DNA of 64,000 bases from Aquilaria yunnanensis (taxonomy: Eukaryota; Streptophyta; Magnoliopsida; Malvales; Thymelaeaceae). The stretch covers positions 21,389,001 to 21,453,000 of the forward strand of contig CM077594.1 of the NCBI GenBank assembly GCA_039654915.1, given 5' to 3'. The translations under genes and the position numbers were made by a program. Positions within the stretch are counted from its first letter, which is position 1, and each line of letters begins with the position of its first letter. The notes under the pieces were generated by a model. It was not told the DNA's origin, ran no database searches, and was given only the letters and a program-made list of their open reading frames with translations. Shown here one piece after another: positions 11,577 through 23,550 of the stretch.

Positions 11577-13034
11577 TATGACAAAACAACCTTTCAAAAA
11601 TCATATATAACATCCAAGCAATAAGCATAAAATATTGTTGATCCCCCTTTTATCAAATATTCTTCAATCTCATCTCACCTACTTTTTCATAATCAAAAAG
11701 AGATGTGGATCTTCAAAATAAATCATGAAAAATTCTCAAGCACGGTTACCACAACATGCAGCAAGCTCCCCCTTAATTAATGTATGCAAAGTTTAAGGTA
11801 CTCCCACAAGAAAACATGCTCATCATTACTTCAAGCATATAAAACATTTCTCCCCCTTTTTAAATGAACAAAATAACAAAATATCACCTAATAGGATAAT
11901 AACATAACATTATTAACATAAGATCATATAATCAAAATATTGGAACAAATCCTCAATAATCATGATGACATCAAGCATATCACATATCTTCTAAGAATAA
12001 TGATCAATCTAGAAAACAACGTACCACATCCAAATAGTTTAATGCATCATTAATCACTATTAACCAATGAAAATCAATAATGTTACCAAACTTAAGCTTA
12101 AATCTCTAGCATTTTTCATTGTGTTTTAAGTCCCCAATTTCCTTGTGCTTGGAGCTTCATATATAGGCTTCCAATTTTTGCTCCATTCTGTAGCACCCTA
12201 CATAAGATTTCAAGCTTTGACTTTTGGAACCTAAATCTCTTTGGTTCTATGAGGGTTAGCTCCAACAACTTTGGTTCCCTTAGGAACCCATACTAATTTG
12301 GAGCCAGTAGGAACTTTTGCTCTCCAAACACATGCATTCATAAGAATAATGTCTTTTTCTTTCACAAGCATAACATGTTACAAATAGACTAAATGAAGAT
12401 GTAAATGCACCAATGAATATATCCCCAAATTTTATTTCCTTTATCAAGAGATTAAAACCAATTTCCGCTTTATCATAGACCCCCGTTTGAGCACTCAGCA
12501 ACAAATAAAGTTTTTCTTTACCTTTGACAAATCTAGATAAAGATTAACTAAGATCAAAATTATCCTTTTTCAATTCATTAATTTCTTGTCTCAAGGATAA
12601 GCTAATATCCAAGTTCTTTTTTTTCAAGTCATCTATTTTTTTTTTTTGTTAAAGAAGCATTTAAAACTTTGAATTCGTCAACTCTTTTGGCAAGTCCTTT
12701 GAATTTTTTGAAAAGCTCATGAAAGGCATCTAATAATTCTTCATATGACTAACTAGATGAACAATGATGATGATGAGTTATAAGAGTAAGTACTTATTAC
12801 CTTATTTTCCTCTTTTGCCATGAGGCACAAGTTAGGGCAGCTTTGATTTAAAGATGCTTCATCTTCTTTTATCAGTAAGCAATATTGACTTGATCAGTTG
12901 TGTCATTTGATGATGATGAGCTTTTACTATAGGATGAACAACTATCACTCCATACCACCATAGCTCTAACTTTCTTCTTGTTTCATTTCTTGTGCTTTTT
13001 GTTCTTCTTTTTGCTTATTCAATGGATAATCAAA
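11577..13034 (-). other. 3' internal region of the SIRE-type element, non-coding or decayed
   Basis: On the minus strand, short stretches near 12290-12240 resemble the SIRE gag-pol linker (GSKLVWVPKGTK), but no catalytic protease, integrase or RT motif follows. The last ~350 bases before the polypurine tract are the usual untranslated tail. The pol region appears to be deleted. Confidence 0.55.
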
Positions 13035-13930
13035 CTATAGATGTCCAATCTCCTTATATTTGTAACACGGGATTTCATTCTTTTTTACCTCTAGAACTCT
13101 TGTTCTTTGACCTCTTGAAAATCTTCTAAACTTCTTGGTCAAGATTGCAATATCATCCAAATCATCTTTATTTGAAGAAGATGAAGATGAATCATCTTCT
13201 TTAATTTTGAAAGCCATTGACTTGTTCTTGTTGTTGAGCCTTTCTTCCACTTATTCCTTCATCTCATGTCTTAATAATTTCCTAAATGACTCATCAAAGT
13301 GCATGGTCTTGATGCTTCCTCCTTCATTTATAGCTTCAACTACACTTTTCCATGAAGAAGGCAAGCTCTATAAGATTCTTTTCATCAACTCCTCATTTGT
13401 ATACTCCTTTCCAAGCAACTTGAGTGGTACAAAGACTTCATTGAACCTTTTGAACTTGTCTTGAATGCTCTCTCTTGCCTACATGGTGAAAGGTTCATAT
13501 GCTTTAACTAGTATGTGCATCTTAGTGTCTTTGACTTGTGAAGTTCCTCCATATGTCACCAACAAGTTATTCCATATTTCCTTACCATCTTTATAAGAAG
13601 AAACTAAATTAAACATGTCGGGGCTTAGTACTCAATATATAATATTCATGGCCCTAAGGTTCACAGTGCACATAGCATCATCCTTTATTTTGAATTCTTG
13701 TGAATCTTTTGGCATTTGTTTATCATTAAACAATTTCAAAGTAATATTAAAACCAACCTGGGTAATTCTTCATAAAGCATAATCAATAGCTTTAATATGA
13801 ATCTTCATCCTAGTTTCCCCACTAATTAAACTTTTCAGAATCAAGCAATGGTGGCCTAAATGGACTTTGCCCCTCAAGATGCATACTAAAGGTTGCCATG
13901 GATCTTTTAGCTTGAAAATCATTAGATTTT
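13035..13930 (-). pseudogene. gag remnant of the SIRE-type copia element (UBN2 domain plus zinc knuckle)
   Basis: On the minus strand the frames give a retrotransposon gag of the UBN2 type: IQDKFKRFNEVFVPLKLLGK, then EYTNEELMKRIL, then SLPSSWKSVVEAI (about 13470-13320). After it come a Ser/Asp-rich linker, DDIAILTKKFRRF, and a zinc knuckle reading CYKYKEIGHL near 13075-13037, in which the second Cys has become Tyr. Several stops interrupt it. Gag would form the virus-like particle and bind RNA; with a broken knuckle and stops this copy cannot. Identification is from family knowledge of copia gag layouts. Confidence 0.8.
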
Positions 13931-13935
13931 GTCAA

Positions 13936-13962
13936 AACATAGCCTTTAGCCCTAAAACCAAT
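13936..13962 (-). promoter_or_regulatory. degenerate primer-binding site of the SIRE-type element
   Basis: Just inside the right LTR the minus strand reads ATTGGTTTTAGGGCTA. Compared with ATTGGTATCAGAGCTA, the usual Met-tRNA primer site, it shows several substitutions. Position and partial match support the call. Confidence 0.6.
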
Positions 13963-15206
13963 CGTTAGCCCAAGTGCAATTAAGAGGTGCGATGAATTGG
14001 TTGTGTTTTAGAAAAATCAAATTTTACAACCAAATTCACTCAATCAAAGATCAAGAACAAACTAAGTGAGTATGAGTAAAATACAAAAATAGATGAGGAA
14101 AGATTGCATCGAGATTTATAGAGGTTCAACTCCACCAACTCGAGTCTATGCCATCTCTTTAAGCTTGCCCACTTGAGAGTTCCTTCACTATCTCATAATC
14201 AATATTACAATGATGCGTTCTTTAAGGTTCACACCCAACCAATCTCTAGTTTCCTCCAAAGTTAACTAGAAACCACTTTCTAGTTTTCTTCAACGCTCAC
14301 TAGAAATCACTCCACACTCAAAAGATTGTAAGACTTGAAGTGTTTACAAAATCACAAGCTCACACAATAGCTTTCATGCTAGATATACAAGTAAAAATAC
14401 TAGAACGTTAATGATTTTCTCAATGTTAGCTATTTTTCTTGGATTTGATGTTAAATTTTCACTCTAATTACCAAGAGTTGTTTTAAAGGTATTTTTCCAT
14501 GTATTTATATTCCCTTGGGAGCCACAAAGACGTTGAAGATCCATTGGGAATGGTAGAAAAGTATCCAAGAAAGCAGTTGACCATTGTTGTCAAATTTGAC
14601 AAAAAAAAAATATGTTTGTCACCCAGTTTCATCTAGGTTAAAAAATTTCACTCAGTTAAAATTTTAGTATTATATCATCACCCAAGGTTTAATATCCAAT
14701 GGCTAAATTGCTAATCAATGAGGCATCAGCACCTAACCCACGTGGCAACCTGATATGACACAATTTTAAAATAAAATTTCAAATATTTTTTAACTAGAGA
14801 TTCACGCACTAGCCTGGATTAAAGCTTTTCACTCTATTGAAAAATTTTTATTTTCACTCTATTGAAAAATTTTTACTTAAGTCTTTTTCTTGTCCAGAGC
14901 CAAAATAGTCTTAGGTTTAAAAAATTGCTCCAGTTTCAGGAGATTGAAGGTTTTCACCATGTTGAAACTACACTTCTAGAATATTTTAACCTCCAAACTT
15001 CCAAACTTCAATGATTATTACACTAAAAAGGTTTGTTATTTCACAAGCTAGGCTTAGAACACTTCAACTTACTTGAGAAGCAATAAACATCATCCAAAAG
15101 ACATGTAACTTTGTCTACCTTATACACTAAAATAAATACATTAGTCGTTCATAAATATTTTTTTATTATCAAAATTCAAAGTTAATTGATTGGAACAAAT
15201 CCAACA
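13963..15206 (-). repeat. 5' LTR of the SIRE-type element (1,244 bp)
   Basis: This is the partner of the LTR at 9224-11559, ending AATCCAACA followed by the ACATG duplication. Being uninterrupted, it serves as the empty-site reference for the Mutator-like insertion in the other LTR. A short internal tandem duplication (TTTTCACTCTATTGAAAAATT twice near 14826-14866) is private to this copy. Confidence 0.88.
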
Positions 15207-16084
15207 ACATGGCAACATATCACTATGGATTTTATTGATGCATTATCTAAGGTTAAAGGGAAGGAAGTGATCCTGGTTGTAGTGGATCAACTCAGTAAGT
15301 ATGCTCATTTTGTTGTCCTTTCTTACCCTTATCCTACAACCCAAGTACCTCAGGTCATTTTAGACAACATTTTTAAATTGGATGGCATGCTTTAATCCAT
15401 TATCAGTGATAGAGATGTTTTTGTTAACTCTTTCTGGCAAAAGCTCATGACTCTTCAAAGTGTCCTGCTGCTATTATTGATAGCGTACCACCCCTAAATG
15501 TATGGTTAAATAAAATGAGTTACTTGGTGTCTAGAACCTTATCTACTACAAATGGTTGGAGATAAACACTGGGAATGGGTCAGGTGGCTGTTTTTGACAA
15601 AGTGGTGGTATAACACTAATTATGACATAGACACAACATGCACTCCATGTAAGTTTCATATGGTTAAAAGGCTTTCATTCATATACTCTATGTGGTTAGT
15701 GATTTGAAGGTAGATGATGTGGATAGAAGTTTAATTGCTCAAGAAACTAGCATTAGCGCTCTGAAACTACAGTTGGATAAGGCATAGTAGCATATGAAGG
15801 CAATAAGAGCTAAACACATATCAAAGAGGTAGTTGGCTATAGGGGATTAGGTGTATTTGAAGCTACAACCTTACAAACAAGAAACTATTCGACTTCCTTC
15901 CCATACTAGGATCCATGATGTGTTCCATGTATCACTCTTGAAGAAGATGAAGAAGATTGGTGATGTAGTGGTGCAAACCAACTTACAATGTGAAGAGGAA
16001 ATGCTTCATCAACCTTTAGCTATTCTTGATAGGAAGACCAAAAATAAGGGGCAAACAGCCAACATAAAGGTGTTAGTTCATTAG
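15207..16084 (+). pseudogene. Ty3/gypsy integrase remnant, second part (catalytic core to C-terminus)
   Basis: After the ACATG duplication the integrase core resumes: TWQHITMDFIDALSKVKGKE, then VVVDQLSKYAHFV at about 15208-15310. The first catalytic Asp (MDFID) is visible. The second (ISDRD near 15402-15415) follows a stop. The C-terminal region at 15851-16084 contains LKLQPYKQETIRL and HVSLLKKMKK, as in chromovirus integrase ends before the chromodomain. Stops near 15393, 15788 and elsewhere make it non-functional. It was contiguous with the segment ending at 9223. Confidence 0.85.
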
Positions 16085-16194
16085 ATCAATCCTAGGACTG
16101 TAGATGTGACATGATAATCATACAATGATCTGGTAGTAAGGTTTCCTTAGTTTCATAACTCTTGAGTACAAATGTTTTGTGAAGGTTGAAGGGT

Positions 16195-16426
16195 TGTTAC
16201 AACTCTTAGGACAAAGAGATGATATGGTTTCATGCACGTGATGATCGTTATGGTTGTTAGGCTTATTAAGGTGCTTGTTATTTGCATGGATATGGATTAG
16301 CTAGGACTAAGTCCTTTTGGTGTAATAGTTGTTAGTTTAAATAAGGCCTATATTGTTGTACATTCTTTTAAGAAATAAGATTACTCTCTCTTCCCCATCA
16401 ATTCTTACTTGGATTCTAATAGGATC
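16195..16426 (+). repeat. probable 3' LTR of the gypsy element (~232 bp)
   Basis: The block begins TGTTACAACTC after a short purine-rich stretch (GAAGGTTGAAGGG) and ends GGATCA. It contains a TATA-like TTTAAATAAGGCC near 16332 and an AAATAAGA signal near 16373. Its last 30 bases resemble the truncated 5' LTR end at 6464-6499. No target duplication can be checked because the outer 5' end is lost. Confidence 0.5.
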
Positions 16427-18823
16427 ATGTTGTAAGTCTTACAAATTCTCAAAGTCCATTCATTTTTATGGCTTCATAAGCATGAGCTTGTTATGTTTGG
16501 GTTTTTGTGTTAGTGTTGTGTAGCTTGTGTTTATTTAGGATTTGTGGGTAATTCTTATGCTCGTTATATATGACCCAACGCATGTTGCATTACTTAGCCC
16601 AATATATCTCTTTGGGATTATGTTGCCCTTGTTTTAGTTTGACACCCTCGACCATGTGTTATGGAAAAACGATCAACCCTCCATTGGGCTTTTATCAAGG
16701 AACTTGAGCTCAAGCCCAACCCCGAGCTTGAAACCAAGCTTGAAAAATAAAAAGTCAGAGCTCGAGCTACACACTACCTAGTCCCATATCTTAATGAGCC
16801 TAAAGGACATAAAAGTATCTTATATATATACATATTATAACGAGCCTAATGGGACTTGAACACCCAATTTATGTAACAAAAAAAAATACTCAAGTACCAA
16901 TAATTCGAGCATGTCGAACCAAATGGGTTAAGCTTGAGTGCAACTTGAGTTTAGCTCAAACCTCAAAATTTGAGATTGAGCAATTCACGCTCAAATCTAG
17001 GTAATACTGATAAGCCAAAGGGCTTTTGTGATTCGTAAAAGATTAATTTATTATGGGGAAAATGTCATTTTCCATCCTAAAACTCATTATTTTTTATTTG
17101 AGTTCTAAAACTTTATTCTTCTTTTTTTAAATCATTCACTAGGATGTTTTACTAAAAGTATATAGGAAAAAAAATGAAATTTAAATGATCTACTAGCTAT
17201 AAAAAAAAATTGAATTTACACCACAACCAACCAACAACAACTGAAAATAACATCACCTCGTCTACTGCGTTCCTCCATCACATGACAAATGGTGTCATTT
17301 AATAGTGACAATGCTGGTATGCATCTTTCAGTATTGGAAATAACAATTAGAGCAAACTTTTGTGCTTTTGTTTAACCAACCAAATGTTCTGTCGATAAGT
17401 CTCCACTCTTTTCATGATCGATTGCAACAGGCAAAGCCTTCCAGATAGGAAGCAACAATTTTAGTAGAGGTCGTAGCTTTTTCAAAATGAATTATGGATG
17501 TAGAAATAAGACCAAGAGACAATACTTAGAAACTACTAAACAAACATAATCTAAAATAACACCTTACACAACTGGATCTTCTTGCTTTTTAATATACAAG
17601 TAGCTAGAACATATCAGAAAGTTCATCCCAAGTATGTATTTAAAATTTACTTCAAATGTTGTAGAACACACATAACTAAGTGTAGATGCTTTACCTTGAA
17701 TACTAATGCCAACTTTTCTTTCCTTCATATGATCATAGAAAGGCTCCAATAACAAATAACTGGGGTCAAGTACTCCACTAGAACAAATGAGTTATTACTC
17801 AATCCAAAACTTAAGGTAAAATAGAAGCCATAATTTGGTCAGTATAGGAGAATAAGAAACAAATACTAGGTTATGGCACTTCTCACTTTTTTAACAAACT
17901 TCCCCACTAATAAGAACAAGGCAAAGAATGAAGATACAACATAGCTTTACACAATAGCAATTGAACTTCCCTATTTCATGGATAAAGTTCAGTTGTATGG
18001 TCATCCCAAATATGTTTTTTTAATAATTAAAATCACAAGAGAAAATCTTATACCTTTTGAAGAAAAAGATACAACCTAGTTACAGCAAGAAAAAGAGCTA
18101 AGAAGAAAACCAATAAACCACCCCTCGGGGAAACGTTCTTTGGATGAAGACATGGTGAATGTTAATGGTGTTCGAAGGGTAGCCACCGTTGTTTGGCTAA
18201 CTATATTACAAATTTGTAATAGAGATTATTATCACAAAAGCAGAGCCCAAGAATTAGGATTATATTTGCTTCAATCTAAGGAGACCCATTTTAGATTCTA
18301 CATTAGAGTACAACTTGGCTAGCCCTCTAAGTCCTTGGAAAGATGAAGCTTAGACCACTTACTTCTAAGCAAGCTCTCAACAATTTGTGAATAAGACACG
18401 TCGTAAAATTCTAACAAAAATTACCAAAAGACTATATAGGTTCTGGTGAAAAAAGAATGTGGTCCCTAAATAAAATGACCTAAGCTTTGTCAATTGAAAA
18501 TGGGTGACTGATAGCAAAAGTTAGAAGTAGGCAACAAACCAATGCAATGGTTAAAACAATAAAAAATTAGGAAAAAAAACCAAAAAATTCACTGTAGTTA
18601 TGGTTCTAGATCAATTTGTTCATCATAGTTTTAAGTGGTGCCAAATTCATCACTAAAGTAAAAGATTAGTGCCAAATCAAGCTGCAAAGTTTTGAATTGG
18701 GTCCAATCACATCACTGATGTAACTAATGGTTAAACTTCCCATTAGATGCTAGAATATTCTATTTGGATATGATTATGTGGAAAATAAACAATGTTTGCA
18801 AGGAAAATGAATGACAAAATGGC
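16427..18823. other. gene-free stretch
   Basis: This is AT-rich sequence without a recognisable gene. Words such as GAGCTCGAGCTAC and CAAGCCCAACCCCGAGC near 16700-16760 resemble decayed small transposons. Sequence beginning near 17050 (GGGGAAAATGTCATTTTCC) looks like the end of an inverted-repeat element, but I found no matching opposite end. Open frames of 60-63 codons here look like chance. Confidence 0.4.
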
Positions 18824-18929
18824 ATGCAAATTAGGCAAAATGCAAGAATTTTGTGTCATTTGGGGAATTATGTGGAATTTAGGGTTTTTTTGGGATTTCT
18901 TGGAAATTTAGGCCATCCTTTTCCTCTGC

Positions 18930-19180
18930 CACCCTATCCTCCAACTCCCCGACCTTTACCACCATGCACCTTTTCTACTCTATCTGCCTCCTCAATTTCT
19001 AGCCCCACTTCATTTGCCTCGTCAATTCCCAACACCTCCTCCACTTTATCCTCCTCCTTAATTCCCATCTCTTCCATTCCATCTTCCTTCTTAATTCCCA
19101 CATCTTTCACTCCATCTGCCTCCTTAATTTGCACCTCTTCCATTCTATTTGCCTCATTCTTATTCTTCCTACAATCCATC
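18930..19180. repeat. 33-bp imperfect tandem repeat, open in both directions
   Basis: About seven imperfect 33-bp units built around TCCTTAATTCCCA and CCTCTTCCATTC keep a frame open on both strands. The minus-strand frame (18934-19179) gives an acidic 11-residue repeat with units such as GIKKEDGMEEM and GIKEEDKVEEV. The plus strand gives a Ser/Pro/Thr-rich one (18824-19315). No known domain or signal is visible. It may be low-complexity sequence inside an unrecognised transposon rather than a gene. Confidence 0.55.
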
Positions 19181-19654
19181 AGAAATGGAATCGAACAACA
19201 TCTCGCTAATTTATTTCGATTTACTTTGATTTACTCTAACTTACTCCAATTTACATTGATTTGTTCATCAATTTTGTTGACATTGTTTGTTAATGCCACA
19301 CAGTCTGGAGCATGAATGTAGACATTAGCAACATTGCTTAATTCACATCTGTTCAACCAATTAATTAGAGTCATTTATGTGATTAATCCTTTCCACATTT
19401 ATGAATAGTGCTGCACAAATGAACGAATCAAATTTTAAGGTCAAATTTTAGTTTCCTCATGTTCTAGTTAGATTGAGTGGTAGTATTGTTGATGCGATGA
19501 ATTCAAGCAGGAGGAAGTAGTGTTGTTGGAGTTATTAAGATTTGATGGGACAATTTGTATAATTCAAGAAAGTTAAGAGTTAAGTTGATAATTACTTCAC
19601 CGTGTCATCACTGATTCACCATTTCATTCACATGTTAGCACTATTAATGGTGCA
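19181..19654. other. gene-free stretch
   Basis: AT-rich sequence with short TTTACT-type repeats (about 19200-19265). I see no coding, RNA or element boundary signal. Confidence 0.35.
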
Positions 19655-20380
19655 ATTGACACAGCCAATCATGGGCTTGCCCAGGATACCTATAAGAACA
19701 TATCCCACACTAGTCACAATTGGCTAATTAATTAAGTGTACACAAGTTAAAACATTTATGCTTCTTGTTACTTAATCGACTATGTAGTCATGCATAAATG
19801 ATGCTTTGACTTGGATAATAAAACAAGTAAATAAATCATAAAATGTTGCTCAGGCTTTTTATTCAATTCCAAGTTTTAAAGAAGTCAAAGCATACAAATT
19901 ATTTGTAAGTTTAACTAAACAAAATCAATCATGTGTAAACATTCTTACAAAAGTAAACTATGCTGACACTTAAGAATGAGCCTAGACTTTACTACTTAGC
20001 CAGGTTCATCAAAGGCAACTACTATATGATACTATACATTGAAACTACATTACTAAGATCTATAATTAAGCTCCCACCTTAAAACAAACTCTCAATGGCA
20101 AGCTCCATAAGTCTTCCCTTATGCTTTACTAACCTCTGTCAGCCATATAAACCACTGTAGTTAACACCATAATTTAACCAACAAATAAACTACAACTAGA
20201 ATCATAAAAACTCAAATAAACATAATACCTGCTTGTGAGCTTAGCTCAACAACCCTCAATGGTTTTCGGCTATATGGATACATATCTGCATAACAAAGAC
20301 TAAAGGAATATTCTCAGTTCAGAATCTAGGATTCTCAGTTAGGAATCCTTCAACATGCAAGAAAAACCCTGAGGACATGC

Positions 20381-20416
20381 ACACACACACACAGACATAC
20401 ACACACACACACACAT

Positions 20417-20472
<56 letters not shown>
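20381..20472. repeat. compound (CA)n/(TA)n microsatellite
   Basis: An imperfect CA tract (about 20381-20416) runs into TA repeats (to about 20470) within LTR copy C. Confidence 0.9.
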
Positions 20473-21599
20473 CCCAATCTACTGCAAGCTTAAAACAGTG
20501 TGAGGCTAAACCTATGTGCATAGCATTTTAGTCCCTTGGGACTTGTCCTCTACCTAGTCCTCCCATAGGTATCACTCCGTGTCTTAGGAGTTCTGGCCTT
20601 TAACTCACTCCTAGCAAGCCTTAGCTTATTGACACTATGAACTTAGCTCATCATTTAGCCTTACCTTGATTGTTGTATAGGTGGATGTGGCAAATGTGCC
20701 TTGTTTGAGTTCCAAGGAACTCACTAGGTGTTCTAAGCCTCCACATAGTGCCTCAAGCTATTAAGCTTACCTACATCACTTGTGTGCTATGCTTCCACCT
20801 CAAAACCCTACCAAGCATGCACTAGGTTCTCACTTGTGCCTCAAGTAAACTTGCTTAGGTTACAAGTGTACTAAGCATTCACTAATGGTGTTTACCTATC
20901 CACCATTAATTTGTTCATCCTAGTGGAAAGAAAAATGTCATGGGTGATTCAGTAGGTTCCTTGAAAGGTGCACTAAGGTTCTTCCACTAAGACCTTAAGC
21001 TTGAAGGTATCTTCCTTAAAGGTGCATTTGCATCTCACTAAGTCTTATGGAAGCCCCTAACTCACAGAGGAGTTTGGGAAGTCGCATAATGCCACCAGGC
21101 AACTTGAGCCTTTAGGCGCCGTAGGTATCCCCTTGGCCCTCCCCTGAAGCCTCCTAGCAAAAGTTAGACATTATGCTACATAGCCTATGGTGATGCATCC
21201 CTAACCCTTGGCAACACGTCCCCACAGTATAACTTTATGATGTTAGCACAAAGGCTTGGTGGCACTTCCTTAACCCTTGGTGATGTGTCCCTAACCCTTC
21301 GTGCCCTATTGCTCCAACTTATGCTCATGGTGCCTTAGGAGGCCTCCTAAGCATACCGAACATGCATGGGATGGAGTTGCACTTATCACACCATAATACA
21401 TGTTGCAAAGGCCACAATGCACCATTCTTACCAAGCTTGAAGTGCACACAAACAACATACCAAAGTAGACAAATATACTAGTCAACCATAACCTTCCCAT
21501 CCACCAACTAACACCATTCACAAAATCACATGGATTCTTTCACAAGCAAGCTATGAATGGTATTAAATATACATGAATCATAAATCCTTTACCTCAATT

Positions 21600-22020
21600 C
21601 AACTTTAATTAGCATGAATCAAGCACTACAAGCTAAGAACATCACATTCTAAGGGATCCTTTAGGTTTCCTAGGTTCTAAGGCACAAACAAAGTTCATGG
21701 CACCAAATTAACACAAACCTAACCAACCCAAGCTTGATTAAGCTTAAGAAACATGAAATCATCAATGGAAAAAAATTACCTCACATATAAAGCCATACAT
21801 AATGAGAAAAATGTTCCAACAAGCTTCAAACCATGAAAACACATGCAATGAATCAAGCACCACAAGCCAGGAACATAACATTTCTAGGGCTTCTTTAGGT
21901 TTCCTAGGTTCCAAGGCACAAACAAAGTTCATGGCACCAAATTAACATAAACCAAACCAAACCCAAGCTTGATTAAGCTCAAGAAACATGAAATCATAAA
22001 AGGAAAAAAGATTACCTCAC
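21600..22020. repeat. direct duplication of about 180 bp within LTR copy C
   Basis: Two adjacent copies, about 21600-21780 and 21840-22020, share AATCAAGCAC, TTTAGGTTTCCTAGGTTC, CACAAACAAAGTTCATGGCA and CAAGCTTGATTAAGCT in the same order. This local tandem duplication is not visible in the other family copies here. Confidence 0.75.
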
Positions 22021-22567
22021 ACATAAAGCCATGCTCAATAAGAAAAATGTTCCAACAAGCTTCAAACCATGAAAAGACATGCAAAACAAGCTTCCATTGA
22101 CTTGGGCACCAAAAAATCCTTTTATTTTCTTCAAGAAATCATGGATTTGAAGAATTTTTGGCAAGAAATTGAGAGGAGAGGGAGGAGCCATGAAATTGGG
22201 GCTAAAAATGGGATGAATAGTGGCATTTCCCAAACCCTCCAACAAGTTCAAAAGCCACAACTTCCTCCTCCTTAAACTTTTTCATTTTTGACAAAATGAC
22301 CCATTCCCCAAATAGTAACTAGGGTTTAACACTTTAAGAAAAAAATTTATCAACTTAGGTTTTGCTTTTAAAAAACTCATTTTTACCCCCTTGAACTTAT
22401 CCCGACCCTTCAAGGTGCAAAATGAGCATTTTCCCCTTGAGTATACCTAGTACCATAAACCACTCGAAACCAGCAAAACATTAAATAACTTACTTGACCT
22501 TGCAAATTCATCTCTAATTAAGGTACTAAAGCTAGAGATTTATGAACTTACCTCGCTCACCAAGTAT

Positions 22568-22838
22568 TATGAATTTGGGCCCAAATTAAGACTTTAATAA
22601 GGAATTTGGCACCTCTTAAAATTATAGTGACTAAATTGCTCCAAGCCCATAACTATAGTGAGTTTTTTGGTACTTTATCCTAAGAAATTCTAGCAAAGGG
22701 GAGTGTTGATCAACAGTAATTGGGAGCACTAATAAGGTCAAGGACTAAGGTTAAGGCTTCCTTTTTTTTTTGTTCTTTTTGAATTTTAGTAGTCCACAAT
22801 TTTGAAATCCCACTAAAGAGAGAGAATTTACAAAAAAG
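22568..22838. other. short gene-free stretch between two elements
   Basis: Unique-looking AT-rich sequence, with no coding or structural signal seen. Confidence 0.35.
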
Positions 22839-23238
22839 CATGGGAAATTTTTTTAAAAACCCCCTGTGATTTAATGAAACTTTGCTTACCCCCCATGTTT
22901 GGAATCCTTCACTTTACCCCCCTAAAGTTTAATGAATCTTTTACTTATCCCCTTCCATAATAGTGAGAACTAAAAATATCTTTTCTTCATCTCCTTAGAT
23001 AGATTGAATTGACCATAATTCTCCAGGGAGGGAATAACATTTTCTTAAATTAACAAAAAAATTGTACAAAATTATATGTGACAAAATAAATTTTTTGGTT
23101 ATCAATTAAACTTTGTCACTCAAACTTGAAATGTAAAATATGTTTGAGAAATCAACAATTAATTATATTTTAAACAACTATAAGTATTTGGAAAAATAGT
23201 TCTTCCATTAAGTGGGAAGCAAATTGTCCATTTAGAAT

Positions 23239-23281
23239 ATGATGATGATGATGATGATGTTGATGATGATGATGATGATAA
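23239..23281. repeat. (GAT)n microsatellite
   Basis: About 14 GAT units with one GTT interruption, sitting at the inner edge of the left arm of the foldback element. Confidence 0.92.
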
Positions 23282-23515
23282 TCTAAAAAACTCAACAAAA
23301 ATAAGAACAATGAAAAATTTCTAAGATTTCAATAAAAATGAGTTATGAAATATAAAATGATAGATGTGATCATACAAATGTGATGTGTCTGCCATCGCAA
23401 TAAAAATAAAACAATAAAATTAACAAACCACTCTTTTTATATTTTGTAGCTCATTTTTTATTGGAATTTTGGAATTTGTTTCTCTACTCCTATTTTTTGT
23501 TGAATTGGTTTAAAT

Positions 23516-23516
<1 letters not shown>

Positions 23517-23550
<34 letters not shown>
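23517..23550. repeat. (ACT)n microsatellite
   Basis: About 11 ACT units in the loop region of the same foldback element. Confidence 0.92.

Larger units (their letters stand above)
9224..15206 (-). mobile_element. SIRE/Maximus-type Ty1/copia element, gag-only, nested in the gypsy integrase
   Basis: This is a complete two-LTR insertion: left LTR 9224-11559 (enlarged by a Mutator-like element), internal region 11560-13962, right LTR 13963-15206. It starts TGTTGG, ends CCAACA and is flanked by ACATG on both sides. The element reads on the minus strand: degenerate primer site next to the right LTR, gag at about 13930-13035, a polypurine tract next to the left LTR. The internal region is only 2.4 kb, and no protease, integrase or reverse transcriptase motif is visible. 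It is therefore internally deleted or a non-autonomous gag-bearing derivative. The AAAGGGGGGAGATTGTTGAA junction is typical of the SIRE/Maximus lineage. Confidence 0.9.
19655..22567 (-). mobile_element. long chromovirus-like LTR copy C, minus orientation
   Basis: On the minus strand this runs from a region equivalent to 6180-6455 (about 22567) through to the equivalent of the end of fragment B (about 19655). It shares many blocks with fragments A, B and, more weakly, 29040-31100. It includes CA and TA microsatellites at 20381-20472. No gag-pol lies on either side, so it is a solo or isolated LTR of nearly 3 kb. A sub-block is duplicated: 21600-21780 and 21840-22020 share CAAGCACCACAAG, GGTTTCCTAGGTTC and CCCAAGCTTGATTAAGCT. 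The exact ends and a target duplication were not found. Confidence 0.6.

Noticed and set aside
18824..19315. 163-codon plus-strand frame rich in Ser/Pro/Thr
   Set aside because: Its length is explained by a 33-bp repeat that keeps both strands open; no start context, domain or splice evidence.
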